This document shows positions 36,375 to 44,729 of a stretch of DNA of 64,000 nucleotides, in pieces. Source of the stretch: Bdellovibrio bacteriovorus str. Tiberius (GTDB taxonomy: Bacteria; Bdellovibrionota; Bdellovibrionia; Bdellovibrionales; Bdellovibrionaceae). The DNA lies in NCBI RefSeq assembly GCF_000317895.1, contig NC_019567.1, positions 2,294,001 through 2,358,000 on the forward strand, in the 5' to 3' direction. Every line of letters starts with the position of its first letter. Position 1 is the first letter of the stretch. A program made the position numbers and the translations under genes. The notes below the pieces were generated by a model. The model was not told the origin of the DNA and made no database searches. It was given only the letters and a program-made list of their open reading frames with translations.

Positions 36375-37994
36375 TTACTTCGCGTCGATCGCAGCTTGAA
36401 CAGCCGCTTCAGCGTTCACGATACCAGCGCCCAACTCGTTAGCAGAGTTTGGAGTCAGTGGAGTCGCAGTGCGCTTCAAGATTTCTTTTACTTGAGCACC
36501 AGTCAAAGCTTTGTTCGCAGCTTTCATCAAAGCAACCACACCAGATACGTGAGGAGTCGCCATGGAAGTACCATCGAATGCAGCGTAGTCAGTTGCCATA
36601 GTGTGCAATGTTGCAGTTGCCACTTTACCGGAATTGATTACACGAACCAGCTCTTGACCAACAGTTTGTTCGATCATGAACACGCCTACTGGAAGAACAG
36701 AACCGTCATCAGTCAAAGCACCTTGGATCAGGCCCGGAGCGTTGTTGTAAACAACCACACCAGCTGCACCCGCTTTGATCGCATTCTTAACTTTGTCACC
36801 GAAAGTGATTTCACCGCGAGAGATCAAAGCGTATTTGCCTTTAACGTCTACTTTAGCGAAGTCTTCTGGTTTACCCAGGTTAGCGTGAACAAGCACGTTC
36901 GTTTCTGGAGTCAGGATCTCTCTTGCACCCTGGAAGGTGGAAGAAGCAACTTTTACAGTTTTCTGACCGTTGGAAACGGATACTGCAGATTCACGACCAG
37001 TACCTTGTGGTACAGCGGAAACAACCGCAACACCTGGAGCAACTACAGCCAATTCCGGACCGTATTGAGAGAAGTCTGCTTTGTGCAGGTTTACGTCAAC
37101 TGCGCCTACTGCGATAACAGTGGACAAAGCAGCCGGGTAAGAAACGCGGTTGGAACCGTTGTTACCGGAAGCCGCTACAACAGTGATACCAGCTTTATCA
37201 GCGGCAGCTACTGCAGTTCTTTCAGCCGGAGTAGACCAAGCGCCACCCAAAGACATGGAGATCACGTCAACTTTTTCCTGAATACCCCAGTTGATACCTT
37301 GAGCGATTGCTACGTTGGAGCAACCCTGCTCAGAGCACACACGGCCCGCAAGAACTTTTGCTTTAGGAGCAACACCAGTGAAACCTGTGTTGTCCAAAAC
37401 GCCAGCGATTGTACCAGCTACGTGAGTTCCGTGACCTACTTTATCAGAGAAGTCAGAACCGTTGCTGTCGCCAGTGAAGTCTTTACCTTTTTCGAAGTTA
37501 GCAGCCAAAGATGGGTGAGCTTCGTCGATACCAGTGTCCAACACCAGTACGCGAGCGCCAGCACCGCGGCCGGATTTATTCCAAGCCTGAGTCGCTTTTA
37601 CTGCATGGATACCCCATGGAGTTTTTTGACCCAATTTAGCCTGAGATTGACGGGATTGACCCAAGAAACCTTTTACTGGAGCTGGAGCATCGTGGAAGAT
37701 TTCCTTCTCAACGTAAGCTACGGCTGGATTCGCTTTCAATTTTTCAATTTGAGCGTCGTTGTCAGTATTAACAACTAGTGAGTTCAAATTCGCAAGACTG
37801 TCTTCAAGTTGACCTACGGCTTGAGATTGAACTCCCAAGTCCAAGCCCTTAGACGCATAAGACCCCTTCATCTTATAAGCCATGTGAGCTTTATTGAAAG
37901 ACTGTTGGTCTTTCATGATCACTAGAACGCGCTCTGCTTGAGCTGATGTCGCGAAAAGCACTGATACGATGAGTGCAAACACGTTGAATTTCAT
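36375..37994 (-). CDS. exported subtilisin-like serine protease with PA domain
   Basis: A 539-aa S8 protease. Signal peptide residues 1-20 (ends AQA), I9-type propeptide about 21-100 (ends at AVAYVEKE), and a catalytic domain with Asp153 (VLDTGID), His188 (GHGTHVAG) and Ser477 (GTSMATPHVSG). A protease-associated insert is at about residues 320-440 (KYALISRGEITFGDKVKNAI). SASGNNG-type oxyanion Asn lies in VVAASGNNGS. ATG 37994 follows a G-rich AGGAG-like site. Codon use is strongly biased (GCT, GTT, GGT, AAC), suggesting high expression. In a predator this could act on prey protein (inference). Confidence 0.94.
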   Translation of the reverse strand: MKFNVFALIVSVLFATSAQAERVLVIMKDQQSFNKAHMAYKMKGSYASKGLDLGVQSQAVGQLEDSLANLNSLVVNTDNDAQIEKLKANPAVAYVEKEIFHDAPAPVKGFLGQSRQSQAKLGQKTPWGIHAVKATQAWNKSGRGAGARVLVLDTGIDEAHPSLAANFEKGKDFTGDSNGSDFSDKVGHGTHVAGTIAGVLDNTGFTGVAPKAKVLAGRVCSEQGCSNVAIAQGINWGIQEKVDVISMSLGGAWSTPAERTAVAAADKAGITVVAASGNNGSNRVSYPAALSTVIAVGAVDVNLHKADFSQYGPELAVVAPGVAVVSAVPQGTGRESAVSVSNGQKTVKVASSTFQGAREILTPETNVLVHANLGKPEDFAKVDVKGKYALISRGEITFGDKVKNAIKAGAAGVVVYNNAPGLIQGALTDDGSVLPVGVFMIEQTVGQELVRVINSGKVATATLHTMATDYAAFDGTSMATPHVSGVVALMKAANKALTGAQVKEILKRTATPLTPNSANELGAGIVNAEAAVQAAIDAK

Positions 37995-38027
37995 TAAAAT
38001 TCCCCCCATATCCATGGACTCCAACAA

Positions 38028-38328
38028 TTGAAGTCCTCATGGAGAGGCACTTCATTTCAGCTTGAAAGATTTATCAAGTACTCTTTTGGAACCACCTAAA
38101 TATTTTTTTGGCACCAGAAAAGTGAAAAAATCTGTCATGAGGGTGGGGGTTCCAAAGTGGCACCCCAGTTCGATTTTAGGACCAGCGCGGCCTTTATTAT
38201 TAGATTCTCTTATAGATACCATCATTTATTTGGAATTAGCTGCACAATATTAAATCAAAGTAAATGACCGTTCGCGTCGTCACTTTTTTGTTCATGAGCA
38301 GTATTTGAGCAACCGGAAAGCCGCAGTA
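38028..38328. other. gene-free region upstream of the subtilase, with an inverted repeat
   Basis: No convincing gene lies here. TTTGGAACCACC (38085-38096) and GGTGGGGGTTCCAAA (38142-38156) form an imperfect inverted repeat about 100 bp upstream of the subtilase start, a possible regulator-binding site. The plus-strand frame at 38062-38253 starts with TTG and has no ribosome-binding site. Confidence 0.4.
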
Positions 38329-39054
38329 TCAGGCCTTTTTAAGGCGACGGCGCATCTGACGGATGGCAAAAAGCATTTCCAAACTGTCATGGACAATGCG
38401 CACACGCGAAGATTCTTTGTGCTGCCAGCGAATCGGGACTTCGCGCACACGCAGACGGAATTTTTCCATGAATAAAATCAATTCCACATCCCAGGCGAAA
38501 CGTTCAACGGAAAGAAGCGGAAGCACCTTGCTGCGAAACACCTCTTCATTGCGCACAAGTTTAAAACCACACTGAGTGTCTTTATAAGGAAGGCCGATAA
38601 AGAAGCGCATGATGCGATTAAAGATCTTCCCCATCGTCTGACGAATCCAGTGCTGCCGAACTTCAATCTGACTGTCCGGCAGGGCCCGTGATCCCATGAT
38701 CAGATCAAAGCTCTCTGACCAGGTCAGAAGTTTGTTCAGTTCTTCCCACGGCGTTGCCATATCCGCATCCGCCACCAGAATCCAGTCACCGCGGGATTCA
38801 ATCAGACCTTTTTTGACCGCCGCCCCTTTGCCTTGATTTTCCTGCAGACTGTGCAGACGAAGCACCGGCCAATGCACACGGTCTTTTTCCACCACTTCAC
38901 GCGTGCGATCGCGGGAACCATCATCAATCACCAGCACTTCACAGATTTCGGCTTTCAACACTCCGGATGAAGAAAGCTCACGCAGCCGCTGCAAGGTGCC
39001 CGGCAGACGCTCTTCTTCATTGTAAGCTGGAATGACCACCGAAACTTTCTGCAT
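38329..39054 (-). CDS. family-2 glycosyltransferase, dolichyl-phosphate-glucose synthase-like
   Basis: A 241-aa GT-A glycosyltransferase. VSVVIPAYNEEERLPGTL opens the nucleotide-sugar fold, EVLVIDDGSRDRTREVV carries the first acidic pair, GKGAAVKKGL follows, and LVADADMATP is the DxD-type metal site. DTQCGFKLVR and ERFAWDVELILF are typical of the DPG/DPM-synthase-like branch that moves sugar to a polyprenyl phosphate. It has no C-terminal membrane helices. Its ATG overlaps the stop of the upstream gene by one base (TGATG), so the two are coupled. Confidence 0.9.
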   Translation of the reverse strand: MQKVSVVIPAYNEEERLPGTLQRLRELSSSGVLKAEICEVLVIDDGSRDRTREVVEKDRVHWPVLRLHSLQENQGKGAAVKKGLIESRGDWILVADADMATPWEELNKLLTWSESFDLIMGSRALPDSQIEVRQHWIRQTMGKIFNRIMRFFIGLPYKDTQCGFKLVRNEEVFRSKVLPLLSVERFAWDVELILFMEKFRLRVREVPIRWQHKESSRVRIVHDSLEMLFAIRQMRRRLKKA

Positions 39055-41144
39055 CAGTGGCCGTGATTTCCATTCGATGATTTCGGCACAGTCGCCCCCA
39101 CCGGCAGGAAGAAGCTTAAAGGGCTGGAGAAGAATCTTTTCATCACGGCTTTACGAATGGCTTTACGCTGAGGCGGCTTGATGCCGCGGGCTTTGATCGC
39201 CACCCACAACGCCATCCCGAAGCTGACCAGCACGTTCAGGGCCCCAATAAAGAAGATCCCGATCACCGCGCGCCAGAATTCCCAGGACTTCATAAAGTCC
39301 ACACCCAGAACCGGCAAGGCACCGCCCAGAGTTCCGGACGACAAAGTCACATGGCGCACATCCAGATGCAGGCCGATGAATTTCATAATCTCTGGAGTCA
39401 TCCCCAGCAAAATACCCAGGGAGATATTCCCGACAAGACCCGAGATATTGTTTTCAAAAAACACGGCAATACTGCGTGCCCCGCGTTTGCCAAAGATGGC
39501 TTTCAACGTCGGACTGCGCGCCAGAGTCTTACGCAAAGAATTCAGCGCAAACCAGTTGTCTGCCCAACCGGACGTTAAACTGGACAACCACAGCAAAATC
39601 CCGGTGAACGCCGCAAAGATCAGCGCCGGCCCAAAGACATCGACGGACTTAAAGGCATAAACCGCCTTTTCATGAGACATCAAATGTCCGCCAAAAAGCA
39701 TAAAGAACAGGGCATCAATCAAAATCACACACGGAATAACAAACATGACGTTGCCTGAAATGGCCGCCACCTGAGAACGAATGATATGCGTGATGTCCGT
39801 CACCAGATCATTCATGCCTTTTTCACTGTCCACATCCTGCATTTTTGCCGCCAACGCCGGCGCGGTCATCGCCGGCTGCTTGGTGCCAAGAGTAAATCCA
39901 GCCAGATGAATCGCCACAAAGCTCAGCGCATAGTTGAAAGAGGCAAACACCCCTTCCATAAAGCTTGAAAGCCCCAAGGCCAGAATGCCGATCTTGACGT
40001 AAACGGTGATCGCGGTCATCGCGCCGCCACCGCCGGCAGCCTGAAGCATGCGACGGTATTCTTCTTTTGTGCGGGTGATATAGTGCTCGCCGGTTTCAGC
40101 AGCCCGTTCAACCACTTTTCGCGCCAGCAAAGAAATGTTCTGGGACAGAAGCGATGAAATACTGCGCAGTTCCTGATTTTCCTCGATCAGCTTTGAAAGG
40201 AAGCTGGTGACTTTTTTAGAGTCCACGCGCTCGTTAAGCAAAATCTCAAGCAGGCTGTCAACCCGCTGCAAATAGGTGCGAAGACGAGCCAGCTGGAAAA
40301 CAAGATCGACACTGACCCCGTATTCGTCCAGATGCTTGTGCACCTGCACCAGTTCACGACGACACTCCCAGATGATCATGCGAAAGCGCGAGGCTTTTTC
40401 CAAAGCCAGATTGCGATCCCCGGCATGATAGGCATTCATAAACTCTTCAAGACCGCGCACCATCGCAAAGAACGCGGAATCACGGAAGTTCGGCTTATCC
40501 AGACGATAGCGAATCGCCGGTGACAGCCCAATGGCGCGCACCTGAATGACCAGATACACCAGCGCATCTTCCAGATCCATGCCGAAGCGGTTCCAGTCTT
40601 TTTCATCAGAGCCGACTTCGTAATTGAAAAGCTCCACCAGACGATCAAAGGTCGACGGATCAATAGAGGCCACCCACAAAGGGTCATCTTTTTCCGGGAA
40701 CAGAGCCCAAAACAAATACCCCAATTCATGATCCAGCGGCGGAGTCGGCAGCATCTTCATCATCAGACGATCAGAAAGCTCGCTCCAAAGCCCCACTTCC
40801 CGGGGAAGGCCGGTTTCGGTGTAAAGCTCAAGCCCGCTGACTTCGTGGACCACGGTTCTAAGAATCACCGCGACAGATTTTTTCCATTGAGGATTGCGCT
40901 CCAGAACCATCAGCAGGTAACGCAGACGAGCCACCGGCAGACGACCGGTTTCTTTTTCAATATGCGCGTCTACAGCGCCTTCATAGCGAACCCACTGCAG
41001 CAGCCGAACCAGCCACTGGAGCTGATCTTCCAGCTGTTTCTGTTCTGAGGCCGAGCCTAAAAGCACATCCAGGTCACTGTGAACCTTGCTGCTTCTTTTG
41101 TACTGAATGAACCGATTTCGGAAGGCTTTGATCTTTGTAAACAT
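39054..41144 (-). CDS. membrane protein of the 'site-specific recombinase' (PF10136-like) family
   Basis: A 696-aa protein. The N-terminal ~350 residues are helical and soluble; the C-terminal part has about six hydrophobic helices (GGAMTAITVYVKIGILALGL, NVMFVIPCVILIDALFFMLF, ALIFAAFTGILLWLSSL, GNISLGILLGM and others). This matches the family named after the Neisseria gcr locus. The recombinase name is doubtful: there is no serine- or tyrosine-recombinase active site and the protein is clearly in the membrane. It is coupled to the glycosyltransferase gene, which fits an envelope role better. Confidence 0.75.
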   Translation of the reverse strand: MFTKIKAFRNRFIQYKRSSKVHSDLDVLLGSASEQKQLEDQLQWLVRLLQWVRYEGAVDAHIEKETGRLPVARLRYLLMVLERNPQWKKSVAVILRTVVHEVSGLELYTETGLPREVGLWSELSDRLMMKMLPTPPLDHELGYLFWALFPEKDDPLWVASIDPSTFDRLVELFNYEVGSDEKDWNRFGMDLEDALVYLVIQVRAIGLSPAIRYRLDKPNFRDSAFFAMVRGLEEFMNAYHAGDRNLALEKASRFRMIIWECRRELVQVHKHLDEYGVSVDLVFQLARLRTYLQRVDSLLEILLNERVDSKKVTSFLSKLIEENQELRSISSLLSQNISLLARKVVERAAETGEHYITRTKEEYRRMLQAAGGGGAMTAITVYVKIGILALGLSSFMEGVFASFNYALSFVAIHLAGFTLGTKQPAMTAPALAAKMQDVDSEKGMNDLVTDITHIIRSQVAAISGNVMFVIPCVILIDALFFMLFGGHLMSHEKAVYAFKSVDVFGPALIFAAFTGILLWLSSLTSGWADNWFALNSLRKTLARSPTLKAIFGKRGARSIAVFFENNISGLVGNISLGILLGMTPEIMKFIGLHLDVRHVTLSSGTLGGALPVLGVDFMKSWEFWRAVIGIFFIGALNVLVSFGMALWVAIKARGIKPPQRKAIRKAVMKRFFSSPLSFFLPVGATVPKSSNGNHGH

Positions 41145-41157
41145 ATAGAAAGTTTAC

Positions 41158-41213
41158 AGAATCCCATTTCAAAGGCACGCGGGATTCTGCCCAAAGATGC
41201 GTTGCGCAACGCA
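41158..41213. promoter_or_regulatory. palindromes in a divergent intergenic region
   Basis: AGAATCCC (41158-41165) pairs with GGGATTCT (41181-41188). A perfect 16-bp palindrome TGCGTTGCGCAACGCA occupies 41198-41213. Both lie in the 117 bp between the divergent genes at 41144 and 41262, so they are candidate operators. Confidence 0.45.
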
Positions 41214-41261
41214 ACCATTTGTGGCATTTCTCCCCATCCCTCACCGTGCTAAAAGTTCGCT

Positions 41262-41819
41262 ATGCGAAACGGTCTGATTTTCACCCTTATTTTGATGTTC
41301 TCTCAAATCTCTATGGGAGCTGATAAAATCACCAGCCTTTCAGGGCTTGATGTGCTTAACAGCGAAACAAAGACGTTTGCCACCGCCGGACACAAGGCCA
41401 CGGTCATCGTGTTTCTTTCAGCAAAGTGCCCTTGTTCTGCCAGCCATGAAACTTTGCTAAAGGACCTCAGCCAGCAGTACAAAGAATTCCAGTTCATCGG
41501 CATTCACTCCAACTCGGACGAAACTCTTGAAGAAACACAAAATCATTTCCGCGAAGCCAAGCTGCTGTTCCCGGTGATTCAGGATTCTCGCAGCCAGTGG
41601 GCCAACAAACTGGGCGCCTTGAAAACCCCTCATGCCTTTGTTTTAAGCCCTGCCGGAGAAATGCTTTATCACGGTGGTGTGACGGACAGTCATGTAGGCC
41701 CTACTGCCAAAAAGCAGTTCCTGAAAGAAGTCCTTGAAGACCTGCAGGCCGAAAAGCCTTCTCGCCACAAAGAAGGGCGCGCCCTGGGTTGTTACATCCA
41801 AAGAGCGGACGAAGCATGA
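41262..41819 (+). CDS. exported redoxin (thioredoxin-fold, CPCS motif)
   Basis: A 185-aa periplasmic protein: signal peptide 1-19 (ends SMGA), then a thioredoxin/AhpC-TSA fold with TVIVFLSAKCPCSASHETLL. The active site is CPC rather than the CxxC of thioredoxins, as in a bacterial redoxin subgroup. LKTPHAFVLSPAGEMLYHGG is the cis-Pro segment. The C-terminus has an extra Cys (ALGCYIQ). A role in handling thiols or copper, as for Sco proteins, is possible. Its stop overlaps the next start (ATGA). Confidence 0.85.
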   Translation: MRNGLIFTLILMFSQISMGADKITSLSGLDVLNSETKTFATAGHKATVIVFLSAKCPCSASHETLLKDLSQQYKEFQFIGIHSNSDETLEETQNHFREAKLLFPVIQDSRSQWANKLGALKTPHAFVLSPAGEMLYHGGVTDSHVGPTAKKQFLKEVLEDLQAEKPSRHKEGRALGCYIQRADEA

Positions 41820-42238
41820 AGCATCTGATTTTGCTTTTAGCCCTGAGCCTTTGTGCCTGCGCCCGCCCCGATTATCTGCCGGAAACACCCGCGGCGAACA
41901 ACGAACAGAATGATCCTCAGTCAACCTGCCCGATCTTTTTCAGCAAAGAAAATATCTGTGCTGAGCTGATCTGGAAACAAAACCCCACCAGCACGGATTT
42001 TTCTGAATTTGAACTTCGTTTCAACTCTGCGGTGGCGATTGAAAATCTGTCCGTGATTCTGTGGATGCCATCCATGGGGCATGGCTCATCCCCGGTGAAA
42101 ATCGAATCCCTTGGAGACGGCAGGTTCCGTGTCTTTAAGGTCTTTTTCATCATGCCCGGTGACTGGGAAATTCGCATCGTTCTGAAAGCCACCCAAACAA
42201 CCCTGGATCAGGTCTTTGTACCTTTGGTGGTGCCTTAG
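41816..42238 (+). CDS. YtkA/FixH-like lipoprotein
   Basis: A 140-aa lipoprotein with lipobox LSLCAC. After a disulphide-ready TCPI..NICAEL segment there is an Ig-like domain with LSVILWMPSMGHGSSPVKIE and FFIMPGDWEIRIVL, the 'MPxMGHG ... MPGxWxI' pattern of YtkA/FixH domains. Met and His in this pattern could bind copper. It is the second gene of a four-gene unit: it overlaps the redoxin gene by 4 nt and is followed directly by the outer-membrane gene. It is related to the fourth gene (43141). Confidence 0.8.
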   Translation: MKHLILLLALSLCACARPDYLPETPAANNEQNDPQSTCPIFFSKENICAELIWKQNPTSTDFSEFELRFNSAVAIENLSVILWMPSMGHGSSPVKIESLGDGRFRVFKVFFIMPGDWEIRIVLKATQTTLDQVFVPLVVP

Positions 42239-43132
42239 ATGAAACTGCTGGCATTGGCTTTGTTTTTCGCAAGCTCTCCGACTATGGCAGCCAGTTGCTG
42301 TGGCGGCAGCTTTTCATTTCCCGCTTTGATTCTGGGGGATGACAAGGCTCAGATCACCGGAACCATTAGCCAGTCTGAAATCACCGATGATGTCTTATCC
42401 AGCGGCAAATGGATCCGCCGCAAAGATGACAATCGCGCGCAGATGCTAAAACTTGAAGGGGCTGTTCTTTTTAGCGACAGCCTTCAAGGGGGTTTTTCCC
42501 TGCCCGTGCATTCCAAAAACAGCCGCACCTCTGACACCAACTCAGGCCTTGGGGATGTGTCGCTGTACCTGGGGCATGAAACTTTCCCCGAGCTGACTTA
42601 TTCAGCCTGGAAACCCCGCGGGGTCACGTTCCTGCAATGGACCCTGCCGACAAGTCCATCCATTTATGACAGCGCTTTGAATGCTTCGGATATTCGGGGT
42701 CGGGGCTTTTATTCTTTGGGGGCGGGACTTGCGCTGATCAAAGCCTGGAAAGTATGGGATTTTAATTTCAGTTCTGAACTTCACAGATCATTTGAAAGAA
42801 CCGCTTCCGGTGACGCCTACAACGGTGAAGCCACCATCCGTCCGGGCTGGGGCACGACGCAAAGCCTGGGTGTTGGCTGGAATCGCGGGGACTTCCGCTT
42901 GGGAAGCTCTTTGGCGTTTCTTTATGAAGAGGCTATTACCATCAGCGGTTCAACAACTTCGCAAGGGCATGCGCAAAAAAACTTCACGCTCAGTCTTGCG
43001 GGAAGTTACATGATCAATCTGGAATCGGCCGTGACCGTCAGTTACGCCGATCAAAGCCTGATCGGAAATCCTGTTAATTCAAGCTTATCAAATACCATTA
43101 ATCTGAGCTACCAACAGCGGTGGCCCCGTTAG
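42239..43132 (+). CDS. outer-membrane protein with an N-terminal CCGG motif
   Basis: A 297-aa protein with a signal peptide (cleavage near MAAS) and mature N-terminus ASCCGGSFSFPALILGDDKAQ-like, i.e. a vicinal Cys pair right after cleavage. The rest has amphipathic beta-strands with aromatic girdles (GDVSLYLGHETFPELTYS, GFYSLGAGLALIKAWKVWDFN) typical of a barrel. It starts immediately after the preceding stop. The Cys pair could hold a metal or accept electrons from the redoxin (inference). No named family. Confidence 0.75.
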   Translation: MKLLALALFFASSPTMAASCCGGSFSFPALILGDDKAQITGTISQSEITDDVLSSGKWIRRKDDNRAQMLKLEGAVLFSDSLQGGFSLPVHSKNSRTSDTNSGLGDVSLYLGHETFPELTYSAWKPRGVTFLQWTLPTSPSIYDSALNASDIRGRGFYSLGAGLALIKAWKVWDFNFSSELHRSFERTASGDAYNGEATIRPGWGTTQSLGVGWNRGDFRLGSSLAFLYEEAITISGSTTSQGHAQKNFTLSLAGSYMINLESAVTVSYADQSLIGNPVNSSLSNTINLSYQQRWPR

Positions 43133-43140
43133 GAGACTTT

Positions 43141-43548
43141 ATGTTTAAGAATTTCATGCTTGCTGCCGCACTGATGCTGGCATCTGTAACTGCTGCCGCC
43201 GAACAATCCGCAGACTGCCCGCTTTCTTTCCCTGGCAGTGAACTGTGTGCGACTGTTGAATTTGCCCAGGCGCCAAATCAAAATGCAGATTCTCCGTTTG
43301 TTCTGAAAGTTTATGATCAGACCAGCACGGCTTCTGTGCCTGCGTTGGTGGATCCGGCTCAGCTGAAAGTGGATTTGTGGATGAACATGGGTCATCACGG
43401 CCACGGAACATCACCGGTAAAAATTGAAAAACAGGAAGTGGGAACTTTCCTTATTTCTGAAGCGTACTTTGTGATGCCGGGTAAATGGCTGATCCGCGTT
43501 TGGATCAATGGTGAGAAAAGCGAAATGACAGTTGTGGTGAAGCCTTAG
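43141..43548 (+). CDS. YtkA/FixH-like periplasmic protein
   Basis: A 135-aa exported protein (signal peptide ends TAAAE, no lipobox). It has two Cys (DCPLSFPGSELCATVEF) and an Ig-like domain with DLWMNMGHHGHGTSPVKIE and AYFVMPGKWLIRVWI. This is the second copy of the domain found at 41816, here with an enriched His/Met loop (MGHHGHG) that looks metal-binding. ATG 43141 follows AGGAG at 5 nt. It ends the four-gene unit and overlaps the convergent KH gene by 4 nt. Confidence 0.8.
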   Translation: MFKNFMLAAALMLASVTAAAEQSADCPLSFPGSELCATVEFAQAPNQNADSPFVLKVYDQTSTASVPALVDPAQLKVDLWMNMGHHGHGTSPVKIEKQEVGTFLISEAYFVMPGKWLIRVWINGEKSEMTVVVKP

Positions 43549-43868
43549 GCTTCAACCACAAAGTAAGGAATTTCCACGATGGCCCGGATGCCTTTTCGGG
43601 CCAATGTTGCTGAAAGAACCGCGCGAATGCCGCTGATGTTCTTGCCTTTGCAACCGATCACCTGCCCCAGGCACTTCTGATCGCATTCGACTTTATATAC
43701 AGTCGTCTTGTCGCCCACCATATATGTTACAGAAACCGTGTCAGGATAATCGACCAGACCTCGGATCAAAGTCTCTAGCAGACTTCGTCCATTCTCTCGA
43801 TCTTGGTCCTGGTTAGGGCTGATCTCAGGTCTTTTACGAATGACTTTGATCTCTTTAAGGCCAGACAT
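43545..43868 (-). CDS. KH-domain RNA-binding protein (KhpA-like)
   Basis: A 107-aa protein. Residues about 28-100 form a KH domain: SLLETLIRGLVDYPDTVSV, then the GxxG loop in GQVIGCKGKNISGIRAVLSA and a final beta-strand. KhpA-type proteins bind RNA with KhpB/Jag or act with small RNAs. Here there is an extra N-terminal ~25 residues and a cysteine pair (CDQKC). GGAG lies 9 nt before ATG 43868. It is monocistronic, with an AT-rich upstream region. Confidence 0.85.
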   Translation of the reverse strand: MSGLKEIKVIRKRPEISPNQDQDRENGRSLLETLIRGLVDYPDTVSVTYMVGDKTTVYKVECDQKCLGQVIGCKGKNISGIRAVLSATLARKGIRAIVEIPYFVVEA

Positions 43869-44165
43869 TGTTTCACTCCAATTATATCAACAAGAAACAT
43901 TTCGGTTTTGTAATAATCAAACTAAAGGGTGATTTGCCAAATGTAATTCAAATTCTTCAAGAACCCCACCAAGAGTTAGGCACTTTTTTTAGTTTTCTCA
44001 AAGCGACCCGCAGTTACCGAAAAATCCAAGGTTACTTAGTAGCAAATAGAATGGATCACGAAATTATTCTCGAGTTTTTTTCGCACTGTCCGAGCCAATC
44101 ATTTTGTGTAATTTGAATTGCGAGATTTCTTGGACATCCGGAAAGAAGTTTTCTCTAATGGTATC
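43869..44165. other. AT-rich intergenic region
   Basis: About 300 bp between divergent genes. An 82-codon plus-strand frame exists (43868-44116) but begins with TTG, lacks a ribosome-binding site and has unbiased composition, so I do not call it. The lower GC content fits a promoter region. Confidence 0.4.
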
Positions 44166-44729
44166 ATGATTCAACTTCTGAAAAGCTCAAGCTATCAACG
44201 CATGCCCTGGAAAAACGGCCTTGGCGTCACCGACCAGATTGATCTGGCTGCGTCCGAAATCAAAAGCAGTCAGCCCTATGCGTGGCGACTCAGCTCGGCT
44301 CTGGTCGCAGCCTCCAATCCATTTTCAATCTTTGAGGGATACAACCGCCTGCTTAGCGTGGTCGAAGGTGATGGCCTGATCTTGAATCAAAACCCGCTTC
44401 TGCCGTTGCAGGTGTGCGAATTTTCCGGTGATGACCATACAGATTGCCAGCTGATCGGTTCGCCAGTCAGGGATCTTGGGTTGATCTTCAATCCCAAAAC
44501 CCACCGCGCACGCATGCAGTTTCACACTCTGCCAAACGTGAGCGAATCGGTCTTTTCCCTGCGTGAAGAAATTCAGTTTTTTTATGTAGTCCAAGGAAAG
44601 ATGCGTATGGCGGGGCAAACCGCCGAAGCTCAAGACTGCTTCAAACTGACCCAGGAAACCCAGGTCAAAATCCAAAACACCGGAAGCGAGACCCTGGGGT
44701 ATTACCAGATCTCGCTGTCCCACATTTAA
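44166..44729 (+). CDS. HutD/Ves-family protein
   Basis: A 187-aa cupin-like protein of the HutD/Ves family. The N-terminus YQRMPWKNGLGVTDQIDL, with AWRLSSALVAASNPFSIFEGYNRLLSVVEG, is the family signature. HutD proteins accompany histidine-utilisation genes and are thought to sense or limit formylglutamate; Ves in E. coli is cold- and stress-linked. No hut genes are nearby. ATG 44166 matches the family start; the frame is open back to a TTG. Its 3' end overlaps the convergent GH13 gene by 4 nt. Confidence 0.88.
   Translation: MIQLLKSSSYQRMPWKNGLGVTDQIDLAASEIKSSQPYAWRLSSALVAASNPFSIFEGYNRLLSVVEGDGLILNQNPLLPLQVCEFSGDDHTDCQLIGSPVRDLGLIFNPKTHRARMQFHTLPNVSESVFSLREEIQFFYVVQGKMRMAGQTAEAQDCFKLTQETQVKIQNTGSETLGYYQISLSHI

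Noticed and set aside
38062..38253. 63-codon plus-strand frame upstream of the subtilase
   Set aside because: TTG start, no ribosome-binding site; it covers an inverted repeat in a promoter region.
43868..44116. 82-codon plus-strand frame
   Set aside because: TTG start, no ribosome-binding site, AT-rich unbiased codons, no motif.
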